From positions 159,702,290-159,766,289 of the forward strand of contig CM073885.1 in the NCBI GenBank assembly GCA_037176705.1: a stretch of 64,000 bases of DNA. Direction: 5' to 3'. Of the stretch, positions 1 through 11,610 are shown piece by piece; the first letter of the stretch is position 1, and each line of letters opens with the position of its first letter. This DNA comes from Molossus alvarezi (lineage: Eukaryota > Chordata > Mammalia > Chiroptera > Molossidae). A model generated the notes under the pieces. That model saw nothing but the letters and a program-made list of their open reading frames with translations, made no database searches and had not been told where the DNA came from. Position numbers and translations under genes: made by a program.

Positions 1-3000
1 AAGAAAAAAAAGCTGGGGTAGCAATACTTATATCTGATAAAATAGATTTCAGAATGAAGGCCATAATTAGAGACAAAGAAGGCCACTACGTAATATTGAA
101 AGGATCTATCCAACAGGAAGGTATAACCTTGATAAACATATATGCACCAAATATAGGAGCACCAAAATATATTAAAAATCTTCTGGAGGACTTCAAAGGA
201 GAAATCAATAGCAATACAATCATAGTAGGGTACTTCAACACCCCGCTCACATCACTGGATAGATCCTCTAGACAAAAAATTAGCAAGGAAACAGAGACTC
301 TAAATGAAGCACTAGACCAAATGGATTTAATAGATGTCTACAGAGAACTACACCCCAAAACACATTCTTCTCAAGTGCACATGGAACATTCTCAAAGATA
401 GACCACATGTTAGGGCACAAACTAAGTCTCTACAAGTTCAAGAAGATTGAAATTATATCAAGCATCCTCTCAGAACACAATGGCATGAAACTAGAAATCA
501 ATTGCAAGAAGAACATACAAAGACATTTGAACATATGGAAGCTAAATAGCATCTTATTAAATAATGAATGGGTCACCGAGGAGATCAAGGAAGAAATCAA
601 AAATTTCCTGGAAAACAATGAAAATGAAGACACAACAACACAAAATCTATGGGATGCAGAGAAAGCAGTTCTGAGAGGGAAGTTCATAGCACTACAGGCC
701 TACCTCAAAAAAGAATAAAAATCTCTAATAGACTATCTAACCTCAAAACTTAAAGAACTAGAGAGCAAACAAAAAGAAAACCCCAGAGCAAGTAGAAGGA
801 AGGAAATAGTAAGGATCAGAGCAGAAATAAATGACATAGAGACCAAAAAAACAATTCAGAGGATCAATAAAACAAAGAGCTGGTTTTTCGAAAAGATAAA
901 CAAGATTGATGGACCCTTAGCTAGGCTCACCAAGAAACAAAGAGAGAGAACCCAAATACACAAAATCAGAAATGAAAGAGGAGAGATAACAACTGACACC
1001 ACAGAAATACAAAAGATCGTTAACAACTACTATGAACAATTATATGCAAAAAATTCGACAATCTAAGCGAAATGGACAAATTTCTAGAAACACATAGTCT
1101 CCCAAAACTGGATCAGGAAGAGATAGAAAACTTGAACAGACCAATAACAACAGAAGAAATTGAAGATGTAATCAAGACTCTCCCAGCAAACAAAAGCCCA
1201 GGCCCGGATGGCTTCACGGGGGAGTTTTACCGAACATTCAAAGAAGAACTAATACCCATTCTCCTCAAACTATTTCAAAAAATTCAAGAAGAAGGAAGAC
1301 TTCCAAACTCATTTTATGAAGCCAGCATAATTTTAATTCCAAAACCAGAAAAAGACACAACAAAGAAAGAAAACTACAGGCCAATATCCCTGATGAACAT
1401 AGATGCCAAAATCCTGAACAAAATACTAGCAAATCGGATCCAGCAATACACCAAAAAAATTATCCACCATGACCAAGTGGGATTCATCCCAGGGATGCAA
1501 GGCTGGTATGGATGCAAAAATCCATAAATGTGATACACCACATAAATAAAATGAAGAATAAAAACCACATGATAATATCAATAGATGCTGAAAAAGCCTT
1601 TGACAAAATCCAGCATCCATTTCTGATAAAAACACTCAGCAGTGGGGGAATAGAGAGATCATATCTAGACATAATAAAGGCCATATATGAAAGACCTACA
1701 GCCAACATTGTACTCAATGGGCAAAAACTAAAAGCATTTCCATTAAGAACAGGAACAAGGCAAAGATGCCCACTTTCGCCACTCCTATTTAACATAGTAC
1801 TGGAAGTCTTAGCCACAGCAATCAGACAGGAAGAAAAAATTAAGGGGATCCAAATTGGAAAGGAGGAAGTGAAATTGTCATTATTTGCAGATGACATGAT
1901 ACTGTACATAGAAAACCCCAAAGACTCCACCAAAAGTTTACTAGACTTAATAAATGAATTAGGCAAAATGGCAGGATACAAAATTAACATCAAGAAATCG
2001 ATGGCATTCTTATACATCAATGATGAACTCACAGAAAGAGAAACTAAGAAAACAATCCCATTCGCCATTGAGGCAAAAAAATTAAGATACCTAGGAATAA
2101 ACTTAACCAAAGAAATAAAGAACCTATTTGCAGAAAACTACAGGTCATTGAAAAAAGAGATAGAGGAAGATATAAAAAAGTGGAAGCACATACCCTGTTC
2201 ATGGATTGGGAGAATTAACATCATTAAAGTGTCCATATTACCCAAAGCAATCTATAGATTCAACGCAATCGCCATCAAAATACCAACGGCATACTTCACA
2301 GAATTAGAACAATTACTTCAAAAGTTCATATGGAACCAAAAGAGGCCTCAAATAGCCACAGCAATCTTGAAAAGGAAGAACAAAGTTGGAGGGATCACAA
2401 TACCAGATTTCAGGTTATACTACAAAGCCACTATAATCAAAACAGCCTGGTACTGGCACAAGAACAGGTATATAGACCAGTGGAACAGAATAGAGAACCC
2501 AGAAATAGACCCAAGACAATATGCTCAATTAATATTTGACAATCGTGGCAAGAGCATACAGTGAAGTAAGGACAGCCTCTTTAATAAATGGTGCTGGGAA
2601 AATTGTACAGCTACTTGCAGAAAAATGAAACTAGACCATCAACTTACACCCTACACCAGAATAAACTCAAAATGGATAAAAGACTTAAATGTGACTCATG
2701 AATCCATAAAAATCCTAGAAGAGACTGTGGGCAACAAAATTTCAGACATCATACACAGCAGAATTTTCACTGACACATCACCTAAGGCAGTAGAAACAAA
2801 GGAGAAAATGAACACATGGGACTACATCAAACTCAAAAGCTTCTGCACAGCAAAAGATACAATCATCAAAACGGAAAGGCTACCCACTGTATGGGAGAGC
2901 ATAATTGCCAATGATATATCGGATAAGGGGTTAATTTCCAATACATATAGAGTACTCATACAACTCCACAAAAGGAAGACAAAGAATCCAATTAAAAAAT

Positions 3001-3848
3001 GGGCAGAGGAACTAAATAGACACCTCTCCAAACAGGACATACAAATGGCTAAGAAACATATGAAGAAATCCTCATCATCACTAATCATCAGAGAGATGCA
3101 AATCAAAACAACAATGAGGTATCACCTCACACCTGTCAGAATGGCCGCCATCAACAAATCATCAAACAACAAGTGTTGGCAAGGGTGTGGAGAAAAGGGG
3201 ACTCTAGTGCACTGCTGGTGGGAATGCAGACTGGTGCAGCCACTATGGAAAACAATATGGTGTTACCTCAAAAAATTAAAAATTGATCTTCCATTTGACC
3301 CAGTGATCCCACTTCAGGAATATACCCTAAGAAGCATAAAACACCAATCAGAAAGAATATATGTACCCCCATGTTTGTAGCAGCACTATTTACAATCGCT
3401 AAGATCTGGAAACAGCCCAAGTGTCCATCAGTAGACGAATGGATCAAAAAGCTGTGGTACACATACACAATGGAGTATTACACAGCAGTAAGAAAGAAAG
3501 TTCTCTTATCCTTTGAGACTACATAGAGGAACCTTGAAAGTATCATCCTAAGTGAAACAAGCCAAACAGAGAAAGACAAGTATCATATGATCTCACTTAT
3601 TTGTGGAATATAATGAACATAACAGTCTGAGGAATGGGGTAGTCCCAGAGACACGGAAGCGGGGTACAGACTGACAATCCCCTAAAGGGGGGGGGGGATG
3701 AACCACAGAACTTATATGCATGTATGCATGAACAGTGGACATGGACAACAATCTGGGGAAAGGGCAGGGAGGGAGGGGGAGGTGGGAATCAGTGGGGGAA
3801 AAAGGAGAAACATCTGTAACAAAAATTAATTAATAAAAAAGAAAAAGA
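1..3848 (+). mobile_element. L1 retrotransposon, ORF2 to 3' end (5' part outside window)
   Basis: The window opens inside the endonuclease domain of L1 ORF2 and runs through the reverse transcriptase, the C-terminal zinc-knuckle region, a purine-rich 3'UTR (about 3600-3800) and an A-rich tail ending near 3848. It is closely related, base for base over long stretches, to the L1 at 28257-34069, so both belong to one young subfamily. The 3' end abuts an older L1 ORF1 fragment, so this copy landed inside that element. The 5' end and left target-site copy are not visible. Confidence 0.95.
54..3380 (+). pseudogene. L1 ORF2 (endonuclease-reverse transcriptase), broken
   Basis: The coding sequence lies in several frames. 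54-401 is endonuclease; 407-718 and 1072-1527 are the linker and start of the RT domain; 1512-2564 holds RT with the FADD catalytic motif ([10 protein letters not shown], near 1885-1915); 2625-3380 is the C-terminal part. The last segment keeps the L1 zinc-knuckle spacing CX3CX7HX4C ([18 protein letters not shown], near 3174-3230). Stops occur at about 399, 716, 1525 and 2562, with frame changes between segments. ORF2 normally nicks target DNA and reverse-transcribes RNA. This copy cannot make a full protein. Confidence 0.93.
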
Positions 3849-4665
3849 ACTGTCAGCCAAAAATTCTATATCTAGCAAAACTCCTATTCAAAAATATAAG
3901 TGAAAAAAAAAGAAAATTCCAGATAACCAAAAACTGAGAGAACGGTTATTAGTATTTGTGCTTTGACAGAAATACTAATGGAGATACTTCAGGGTGGAAA
4001 AATAACAGCAAATGATAAATTAAATCCACAAGAAGAAATGAAGTGTGCTGGAAATGTCAAATATAAGATTAAATAAAAAAGACTTTATAAATACATATAT
4101 TTCTTCATTTAAAAGACATAATATTCTATAAAGCAATAATTATGATACTTTTGTTGGGCTTATAACAAATATAAATATATTATACTAATGGCACAAAGAT
4201 AAGAATGAAATTATATTAAAGCAATGTTTATATACTTTAATGGAATTAAGTTAGTATTATTTCAAATAGATTGTGATACACTAAGATGCATGTTAGTGTA
4301 TCCTGAAGCAAACCACTAAGAAAATAACTAAAAATTATATGGTGAAAAAAATTAACAAGAAATTTAAATGATATGCTAAAAATATTTACTTACATAAAAA
4401 GGCAGTAAAAGAAGAATAGAGGAACAAAAAGATATGAGACAAATAGAAAACAAACACCAAAATGTACATAGAAATCTACCCATATCAATAATTGCATTAA
4501 ATGTAAATAGACTAGATGCCCCTTCTAAAAGACAGAGATTGCCAAATTGGATAAAAGAGCAGGACTGAACTATGTTCTGTCTATAGTAGACACACATAAA
4601 GACACTCAGAATAAAAGGATAGGAAAAAAGATACACTGTACAAAAACTTATTATAAGAGAGATGG

Positions 4666-4944
4666 GCCCTGGCCAGTTTGGTTCAGCGGTTAGAGCATCG
4701 GCCTGCGGTCCTGAGAGACCCGGGTTCGGTTCCCGCTAAGGGCCTGTACCTCGGTTGCAGTTTGTCCCCGGCCCTGGTCGGTTGTGCGGGTGGCAGCCAC
4801 TCGATGTGTTCCTTTCACATCTATGTTCCTCTCTCTCTCTCTGTTCCTCTCTCTCCCTCCCACTCTACCTGAACAAAAAATGGAAAAATGTCCTCGGGTG
4901 AGGATAAAAATAAAATAATAAAAATAAATAAATAAATTTAAAAA
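4666..4944 (+). mobile_element. Ves SINE (long form)
   Basis: It has a tRNA-like head with a B-box-like 'GGTTCGGTTCC', a pyrimidine-rich stretch, the tail 'GTCCTCGGGTGAGGAT' and an A-rich end. It is flanked by the perfect TSD AAGAGAGATGG (4655-4665 and 4945-4955). It sits inside the old L1. Confidence 0.95.
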
Positions 4945-5150
4945 AAGAGAGATGGAGTGGCTATATTAATATCAGGCAAAATTGATTTTAAGAAAACACA
5001 TATTTATAGAAACCAAAAAAAAGGGATTTTCATGATGACAGCAGGATTAATTCACCAGGCAGATATAACAATTATTGATGTATATGCTTCTAACAACAGG
5101 GCCCCCAGTTACATGAAGCATAAACTGACATAAATTAAAAGAGACACACT

Positions 5151-5408
5151 CACCTTGGCCAATTTGGCTCAGCAGTTAGAATGTCAGCCCATGGACCTAT
5201 GAGTTGCGGGTTCGATTCCAACCAAGGGCATGTGCCTCGGTTGCGATTCATTCTGGACCCAGTTGGGATGTGCAGGAGGCAGCCACTCAATGTGTCCCTT
5301 TCACGCCAATGTTTCTCTCTATCTCTTTATCTCTCCCTCCCTCCCACTCTATCGGAACAAAAATGGAAAAAAGTCCTCGGGTGAGGATTAAAAAAAAAAG
5401 AGAGAGAG
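5151..5408 (+). mobile_element. Ves SINE (long form)
   Basis: Same architecture as the other long-form copies, with the tail 'GTCCTCGGGTGAGGAT' before an A-rich end. Flanks 5140-5150 and 5409-5419 (AGAGACACA + C/G + T) form an 11-bp TSD with one mismatch. Confidence 0.93.
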
Positions 5409-5757
5409 AGAGACACAGTCAACCATACTATCTGGAGAAAAAAATCAATAAGGATATGGGAGAAGTGGATAAGACTATCAACCAAACCGATACTTATAGA
5501 ATACCATCCAAACCTGCAAAAATCAAAAATTTTATCAAGAGCACATGAAACATTCTCCAGAATATTTCTCTGCTGGGCCATGTAACAAAACTCAATATGA
5601 ACGTAAAAATACTGAAATTATATGAAGTGTGTTTTCTGACAACAGAATGAGAGTTCCACAATAAATATAAATTTTGGAAATCCCCAAATATTTGAAAATT
5701 AAACAGCATGCTCCTCAACAACCCACAGGTCAGGAAAGAAAACATGAAAAAACTTTG

Positions 5758-6012
5758 TTCTTTTTTCTTTTTTTTTACCCTCATCCGAGGACATTTTTTA
5801 TTTTTCTTCAGATAGAGCAGGAGGGAGAGAGGGAATAAGAGAGAAAGAAACATCAATGTGAGAGAGACACATTGAGTCTCCACCACCCACATGACCCCAA
5901 CCAGGGCTGGGGACAAACTGCAACCAATGTACATGCCCTTAGCAGGAACCAAACCCTGGACTCTCTGGTTTGTGGGCTGACGTGCCAATTGCTGAGCCAG
6001 ACTGGCCAGGGC
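5758..6012 (-). mobile_element. Ves SINE (long form)
   Basis: Reverse-complement copy: T-rich start, 'CCTCATCCGAGGAC' tail, GA-rich middle and 'TGGCCAGGGC' head at the right end. Flanks starting 'acatga...aaaactt' (about 5742 and 6014) look like an imperfect TSD. Confidence 0.92.
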
Positions 6013-6283
6013 CACATGAGAAAACTTGGTAAATATTTTTAACTAAATAAAATTTATGGGATGCAGCTAAACCAGTACTAAAGAGAAATGTATAACTTTA
6101 ATGCCAATATCAGAAAAGAAGAAAGCTCTCAAATCAATAACATAAGCTTTTACTTTATAAAACTAGGGGAGGGGGAAGCAAACATCTCAAAACAAACTAA
6201 GGGAAGGAAATAATAATGATTAGAATGGAAATCAATAAAATAAAAAATATAAAAATAATAGGCAAAATTAATAAAACCAGCCC

Positions 6284-6425
6284 TGGCTGTTGTGGATCAG
6301 TTGATTGGAGCATTGTCCTGTGCACAGAAAGGTCTTGGGTTTGATTCCCAGTCAGGGCACATACCCAAGTTGAGAGTACAATCTCTGGATGGTAAGCAAC
6401 TGGTCAATGTTTCTCTCCCATGATG

Positions 6426-6514
<89 letters not shown>

Positions 6515-6538
6515 TCTTCCTTCCTCTCTATCTAAAAG
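6284..6538 (+). mobile_element. Ves-related SINE, variant with long CT run
   Basis: The head 'ccctggctgttgtggatcag' and the 'gatggtaagcaactgg' segment mark a subfamily different from the two main forms here. The pyrimidine stretch has grown into a (CT)n tract. The 3' tail was split by the SINE at 6556-6812 and seems to resume after it. Confidence 0.85.
6432..6512. repeat. (CT)n microsatellite
   Basis: About 80 bp of near-perfect CT/TC dinucleotide, expanded from the pyrimidine tract of the surrounding SINE. Confidence 0.97.
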
Positions 6539-6555
6539 TCAACAAACTGTTCTTT

Positions 6556-6812
6556 GTTGTTGTTTTTAATCCTCACCAGAGGACATTTTTCCATTGATTT
6601 TCAGACAGAGTGGATGTGGGGGAGAAGAAGAGAGAGAGAGAGAGAAACATCAATATAAGAGAGGCACATTGATTGGTTGCCTCCCTCACAACTTCGATCA
6701 GGGCCAGGAACCAAACCTGCAACCCAGGTATGTGCCCTTGACCGGGAATCAAACCCCAAACCCTTTGGTCCATAGGCAGATACTCCAACCGCTGAACCAA
6801 ACTGGGCAGGGC
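6556..6812 (-). mobile_element. Ves SINE (long form), nested in the tail of another SINE
   Basis: Tail 'CCTCACCAGAGGAC' at the left, head 'CTGGGCAGGGC' at the right. Flanks 6539-6555 and 6813-6829 match at 15 of 17 positions. The left flank lies in the 3' tail of the SINE at 6284-6538, so this copy is the younger one. Confidence 0.9.
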
Positions 6813-7216
6813 TCAATAAACTATTCTTTAAAAAAATAATAATAAAACCAAAATTAGTTATTTGAAAAGATTAACCAAGCTGACAAAACCTTGGTTAACT
6901 AAGAAAACAAGAGAGAAGGCACAAATTACCAAAATCAGGAAGGAAAGGGGGAACATCACTGCCCAACTTACAAAAATGAGAGCATCCTAAGAGAATATTG
7001 TAACATCTTGCCAACAAATTAGGGAACCTCTTGTAATAAACAAATTCCTAGAAAGACACAAAGTAACTGAAGAAGAAATAGGAAATCCGAATAGGCTTGA
7101 GACAAGTAAATAATATGAAGTGGTAACTTTAAATCTTCCTAGGAAGAAAAGGCTAGGACTACATGGTTTTACTGGTAAATTACCTCAAATATTTAAAGAA
7201 TAATATAATGCCTATC

Positions 7217-7461
7217 GCCCTGGTCGGTTTGGCTCAATAGAGCATCAGCTTACAGACCAATGAGTCAAGGGTTTGATTCTGGCTAAGGGCACATACCTCA
7301 GTTGAAGTTCGTCCCTGACCCTGGTGGGGGTGCACGGGAGGCAACCAGTTGATGTGTCTCTCTCACATTTATGTTTCTCTCTCTCTCCCCCCCTTCCTCC
7401 CACTCTATCTGAAGAAAAATGAAAAAATGTCCTCAGGGAAGGATTAAAAATAATAATCATA
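7217..7461 (+). mobile_element. Ves SINE (long form)
   Basis: Head 'GCCCTGGTCGGTTTGGCTCA', pyrimidine stretch and 'GTCCTCAGGGAAGGAT' tail. Perfect 12-bp TSD ATAATGCCTATC at 7205-7216 and 7462-7473. Confidence 0.95.
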
Positions 7462-8388
7462 ATAATGCCTATCCTTCATAAACTCAGAAATTAAGCAAGG
7501 AAAGAAAACTACCAACTCATTCTATGAAGACAGCATTCTGAAGCCACAAACGGACAGCACAACAAAACCAACATCCCTAATGAATATACACACAAAAATC
7601 CTTACCAAAGTATTAGCAAAGTGAATTCAGCTACATATAGGAAGGGTTATGTACTGAGATCAAGTGAGATTTATCTCAGGAATGCATGGTGGTTTTAATA
7701 CCCAAAAATCAATTAATGCAATGTATCATATGAATAAAGGACACAATTCACATGAGCCCTTAAATAGATGAAGAACAAGCACTAATGGTTATAATCAGAG
7801 AGAACATACCAAGCTTTGGCAAGGATGTGGAGAAACCGGAGCCCTATTACACTGCTGATGGGAATGTAAAACAGTATGGACACTTTGGAAATCAGTTTGG
7901 CAGTTTCTTAAGTTCACTTCCCCAAAGAACCACACTTAGGAATGTACCTGAGGAAGATGAAGACGTGTCCACACAAAGGCTTTTATGTGAAGGTTCACAG
8001 CAGTATTATCCATACCAATCAGAACTTGGAAACAAATCATATGCCAGTCGGGAGGTGGGTGAATAAACAAAATGTGGTATATCTATGCAATGAGATATTA
8101 TTCAGAAATTTTAAAAAAAATGAAATGGTCACATATGTTACAATATAGATAAATTTCAAAAACATGATGCTAAATGAAAGAAGCCAGGTATTAGTTCATC
8201 TATAAGAAATGTTTAGAAGAGGTAAATGTACAGAGAAGGAAAGCAGAACTGTGCATAACTGACGCCTAGAGAGAGAAGTAGAAAAGGACATAAAATGGTC
8301 TCATAATTTTTTGAGGTGTTAAAAATGTTCTAAAATTGATTATGGTGATGCTTGCAAAGATAATAAATTTATTAAAATTCACAACAAT

Positions 8389-8634
8389 CCGGCTGGTGTG
8401 GCTCAGTTGGAGCACTGACCCATGCACCAAGAGGTCTCTGGTTCAATTCCCGGCCAGGGCACATGCCCGGGTTGTGGCCCGATCCCCAGTGGGGGGCATG
8501 CAGGAGACATGCAGGAGGCGGCCAATTGATGTTCTCTCTTATCAATGTTTCTATCTCTCTCTCCCTCTCTCTCTCAAATTAATAAAGGAAAAAAAATTAA
8601 AAACAAACAAACTCAAACATTAAATTTTATTTAA
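8389..8634 (+). mobile_element. Ves SINE (short form)
   Basis: Short-form head 'GGCTGGTGTGGCTCAG', the diagnostic 'CATGCACCAAGAGGT', 'CCCAGTGGGGGGCATGCAGGAG', and an end in 'aattaataaagg' plus A-rich DNA. The TSD is not clear. It sits at the 3' end of the old L1. Confidence 0.92.
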
Positions 8635-8648
8635 AAAGTGAAGCCAGA

Positions 8649-8901
8649 GCCCTGGCCAGTTTGGCTCAGTGGTTGGAGCATCAGCCTGCGGTCCTGAGAG
8701 ACCCGGGGTTCAGTTCCCGCTAAAGACATGTACCTCAGTGGCAGTTTGTCCCCGGCACTGGTTGGTTGTGGGGATGGCAGCCACTCGATGTGTCCCTTTC
8801 ACATCCATGTTTCTCTCTCTCTCTCTCTGTTCCTCTCTCTCCCTCCCACTCTACCTGAACAAAAAAGTAAAAAAATATCCTTGGGTGAGGATTTCAAAAA
8901 A
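8649..8901 (+). mobile_element. Ves SINE (long form)
   Basis: Complete head-to-tail copy. TSD AAAGTGA(A/G)GCCAGA, 14 bp with one mismatch, at 8635-8648 and 8902-8915. Confidence 0.95.
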
Positions 8902-9325
8902 AAAGTGAGGCCAGAGGGAGAAGTAGGGGCCAGATCAGGTCAGATACCATAAGCCATAGTAAGGAATTTTTTTTTATTTTAAATCTTTATTGTTGTATGT
9001 ATTACAGATGTTCCTCATTTTTCCCCCATTGACTTCCTCCTCCCCTGTCCCGCCCCCCTCCTGCCTTTTCCCACACTATTGTCTGTGTCCATTGGTTATG
9101 CATATAAGTTCTTTGGTTTATTTCTTTCCACCCCCCAACCCCTTTCCCTCTGAGGTTTGTCATTCTAGCAATGAATTTGTACTTCTTAATCCCTTCACCC
9201 TTTTCACCCATTCCCCCAACACCCCTCCCAACTGGCAACCAACAAAATGTTCTCTGTATCTATGAGAATGTATCTGTTCTGCCCGTTCATTTTGTTTGTA
9301 GATTCCATTGTCGACAGATATGTAT

Positions 9326-10253
9326 TCATTGATATTTTGTTTGTTCATATATTTTATCTTTTCCTTCAAAAAGACCCTTCATTATTTCATATAATAACGG
9401 TTTGGTGGTGATGAACTCCTTTAACTTTTTCTTGTCTGGGAAACTCTTTGTATGTCCATCGATTCTAAATGACAGCTTTGCGGGATAGAATAATCTTGGT
9501 TGTAGGTTCTGGCTTTTCATCACTCTGAATATTTCTTGCCACTCCCTTCTGGCCTGCAAAGTTTCTTTTGAGAAATCAGCTGACAGCCTTATGGGAACTC
9601 CCTTGTAGGTAACTAACTGCTTTCCTCTTGCTGCTTTTAAGATTCTCTCTTTGTCTTGAACCTTTTGCATTTTGATGATGATGTGTCTTGGTGTGGACCT
9701 CTTGGGGTTCATCTTGTTTGGGACTCTCTGTGCTTCCTGGACTTGTATGTCTGTTTCCTTCACCAAGTTAGAAAAGTTTTCTGCCATTATTGTTTCAAAC
9801 AGGTTTTCAATTTCTTGTTCTCTCTCTTCTCCTTCCGGCACCCCCAAGATGCAAATGTTGACATGCTTGAAGCTGTCCCAGAGGCTCCTTACACTATCCT
9901 CATTTTTTTGGATTCCTTTTTTTTTTTTTTTTTTTGCTGTTCTGATTGGGTGTTTTTTGCTTCCTTATATTTTAAATCAATCATTTGCTTCTTGGATTTA
10001 CGTACTCTACTATTGAATCTGTGTAAATTATTCTTTATTTCAGTTAATGCTCCTTCGTTTCTAACTGTGCATCCATCATTTCTGACTGGTCCTTTTTTAT
10101 GCTCTTGAGGCCCTCACTAAGTTCACTGAGCATCCTTATAAGCAGTATTTTGAACTCAGCATCTGTTAGGTTGCTTATTTCCATTTCACTTAGTTCTTTT
10201 CTTGGGGTTTTGTTCTGTTCTTTCATTTGGGACCTGTTACTTTGTCTCCTCAT
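9326..10253 (-). pseudogene. HAL1/L1 ORF1 (RNA-binding protein), frameshifted
   Basis: The N-terminal frame starts at 10253 (MRRQSNRSQ) and runs to about 10044. The C-terminal frame (9847-9326) holds the conserved ILGVPEGEE-type entry to the RRM (here GVPEGEEREQEIENLF) and the RREWQ-containing C-terminal domain. The two parts are out of frame. A T-run at about 9919-9937, longer than in copy 2 (43562-43577), lies between them and explains a frame change. L1 ORF1p normally forms RNA-coating trimers; this copy is dead. Confidence 0.88.
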
Positions 10254-10383
10254 TTTGGCTGCCTCCCTGTGTTTGCTTCTGTGTATTACTTAAGGAGAGG
10301 TATGGGGTGAGCTGAGACCAGATGCTGCTCGTTTGAAATAATTTAGGAAAAACCTGAAGCAGGATCCTGGACAGGCCAATCCT

Positions 10384-10668
10384 ATGGTTAAGCAAGTGGC
10401 AACAGCTTGGGTGGCCCTGAAAGTTGGGTGGGCCTGGGCCTCAGGGAATCACCAGGACGGGGCTACCAGTGTGAGCCAGGTTGCTGGAGTCTCAGATATG
10501 GGGGCTGTCTGTTGCCCCAGGGAAGGTCTTACCAAAGGAACAAAGGCCTCTGACAGCACGTTTGTCCCGGAGAAAGCCCCCTATCCAGCCCTCGCTCCAG
10601 TGCCAAACAGCTCAGTTCTTCCCTGTATGTCTCTGGTGCCTCTTGAGCTGCCTCCCCTCCAAGCTTAG
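10384..10668 (+). other. Antisense ATG reading frame in the HAL1 5' region (94 codons)
   Basis: An ATG-initiated frame of 94 codons runs opposite to ORF1 just upstream of it, and the same frame with the same start and stop exists in copy 2 (44021-44305). By hand count, 21 of 285 bases differ, giving about 15 amino-acid changes and no indels. That ratio looks neutral, so the match shows common origin rather than selection. It resembles in position, not sequence, the antisense ORF0 of primate L1. Coding status is unproven. Confidence 0.35.
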
Positions 10669-10893
10669 AGGGTACGAGTCTGATAAGGCCATGTTCGGGC
10701 CCTTTAAGAGGAGCTGCCTGGGCTCCAGCCGTGTCAGCTTCCCTGAGCCTCAGTTCCCGCTGGTTTTTTCAGCCAGAAGTTATGGGGACTTCTCTTCCTG
10801 GCACTGGAACCCTGAGCAGGGCGCCTGGTGTGGGACAGGGACCCCGCAGTCCTCAGGAAGGACCTTCCCAGCCGAGGTGTCCTCCTGATTTTT

Positions 10894-11142
10894 TTTTTTT
10901 TTATCCTCACCCGAGGACACCTTCCCATTTTTTGTTCAGGTAGAGTGGGAGGGAGAGAGAGGAACAGAGAGAGAGAGAGAAACATCGATGTGAAAGGAAC
11001 ACATCAAGTGGCCGCCACCCACACGACCGACCAGGGCCGGGGACAAACTGCAACCGAGGTACATACCCTTAGCGGGAACCGAACCCGGGTCTCTCCGGAC
11101 CGCAGGCCAATGCTCCAACCACTGAGCCAAACCGGCCAGCGC
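10894..11142 (-). mobile_element. Ves SINE (long form) inserted into HAL1-like copy 1
   Basis: Complete minus-strand copy. TSD TGTCCTCCT(G/A)ATTTTT at 10878-10893 and 11143-11158. The matching place in HAL1-like copy 2 (about 44513-44530) has no SINE and a single copy of the target, so the insertion followed amplification of the HAL1-like family. Confidence 0.96.
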
Positions 11143-11419
11143 TGTCCTCCTAATTTTTATCCGCCACACATGGGTGTGGGACCAGCCCATCCACCTCCGC
11201 CCCTCCTACCAGTCTGGATGTGGCGGCTGCTTTAATTCCGTAGTTGTAGGACTTCCATTCAGCTTGATTTCAGGCTGTTTTGAATGATGGTTGTTCTGTA
11301 GTTTAGTTGTAACTTTGATGTGGTTGTGGGAGGACGCGAGACCACGTTTACCTACCCGCTATCTTGCCCGGAAGTCCAGGAATTTGAATTTCAGTGTGTT
11401 GGAGAGTCATGGGGCAGCT

Positions 11420-11610
11420 TATTTTTTAAATCATTTTTTATTTTTCAAATATAGTTGACATACAAAATTATATTCATTTCAGCTGTACACCCCAGTGATT
11501 AAACATTATATAATTTACTAAGTGATTGTCTGGATCAATCTCGTACCCATCTGACACCGTACATAGTTATTAGAATATTATTGACCATATTAGTGTCATG
11601 TAAGTAGAAC
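11420..11610 (-). mobile_element. Old L1 3' fragment
   Basis: The text 'atagttgacatacaaaattatattcatttcag...' followed by 'acccatctgacaccgtacatagttatta' is typical of the reverse-oriented 3' part of older mammalian L1s. No reading frame. Edges approximate. Confidence 0.7.

Larger units (their letters stand above)
3849..8388 (+). mobile_element. Old L1 remnant, interrupted by SINEs and internally deleted
   Basis: Segments 3849-4654, 4945-5150, 5409-5757, 6013-6283, 6813-7216 and 7462-8388 read in order as one older, diverged L1. They cover the end of ORF1 (about 3849-4020), the ORF2 start region (near 4480-4640), the endonuclease and linker, and the start of RT. At about 7785 the sequence jumps from the RT-domain start straight to the ORF2 C-terminus/3'UTR ('ggatgtggagaaaccgg'), so roughly 2 kb of ORF2 is missing. 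Ves SINEs separate the segments. No long reading frame survives. Confidence 0.85.
8970..11377 (-). mobile_element. HAL1-like element copy 1 (L1 5'UTR + ORF1 + 3' end, no ORF2)
   Basis: On the minus strand this reads: L1-type 5' end (GACTTCCGGGCAAGATAGC, at 11377), about 1.1 kb of GC-rich 5'UTR holding a later SINE, ORF1 (10253-9326), then directly a short L1-type 3'UTR with a G-rich purine run and an 'AATAAAGATTTAAA' end plus A-tail. There is no trace of ORF2. AGGAATTT at 8962-8969 and 11378-11385 is the TSD. A second copy with the same structure lies at 42615-44760, so the missing ORF2 belongs to the element rather than to one damaged copy. The design matches the known class of 'half-L1' (HAL1) elements. 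Confidence 0.88.

Noticed and set aside
1484..2110. 208-codon minus-strand frame
   Set aside because: Antisense shadow of L1 ORF2; the same shadow appears at 31763-32302.
4666..4760. tRNA genes suggested by A/B-box-like sequence at the SINE heads
   Set aside because: The heads have lost cloverleaf pairing and are followed by SINE bodies and A-tails with TSDs; they are tRNA-derived retroposons.
4678..4872. Recurrent small frames such as MVQRLEHRPAVLRDPGSVPAKG... at many places (4678, 10936-, 23719-, 35673-, 53421 and others)
   Set aside because: All lie inside Ves SINEs, on either strand. They are translations of the tRNA-like head and pyrimidine tract, not a gene family.
6432..6512. CRISPR-like or satellite array
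   Set aside because: Simple dinucleotide expansion within a SINE; no spacer-repeat pattern anywhere in the window.
9656..10108. 150-codon and other plus-strand frames opposite ORF1 (also 43320-43931, 203 codons)
   Set aside because: Antisense of the A-rich ORF1 gene, which gives F/L/S-rich open frames by base composition. No independent evidence of coding.
10481..10888. Longer antisense frames in the HAL1-like 5'UTR (135 codons here, 169 codons at 44118-44627)
   Set aside because: They would start with TTG and differ in length between copies. Only the ATG-started 94-codon frame is shared exactly, so only that is reported.
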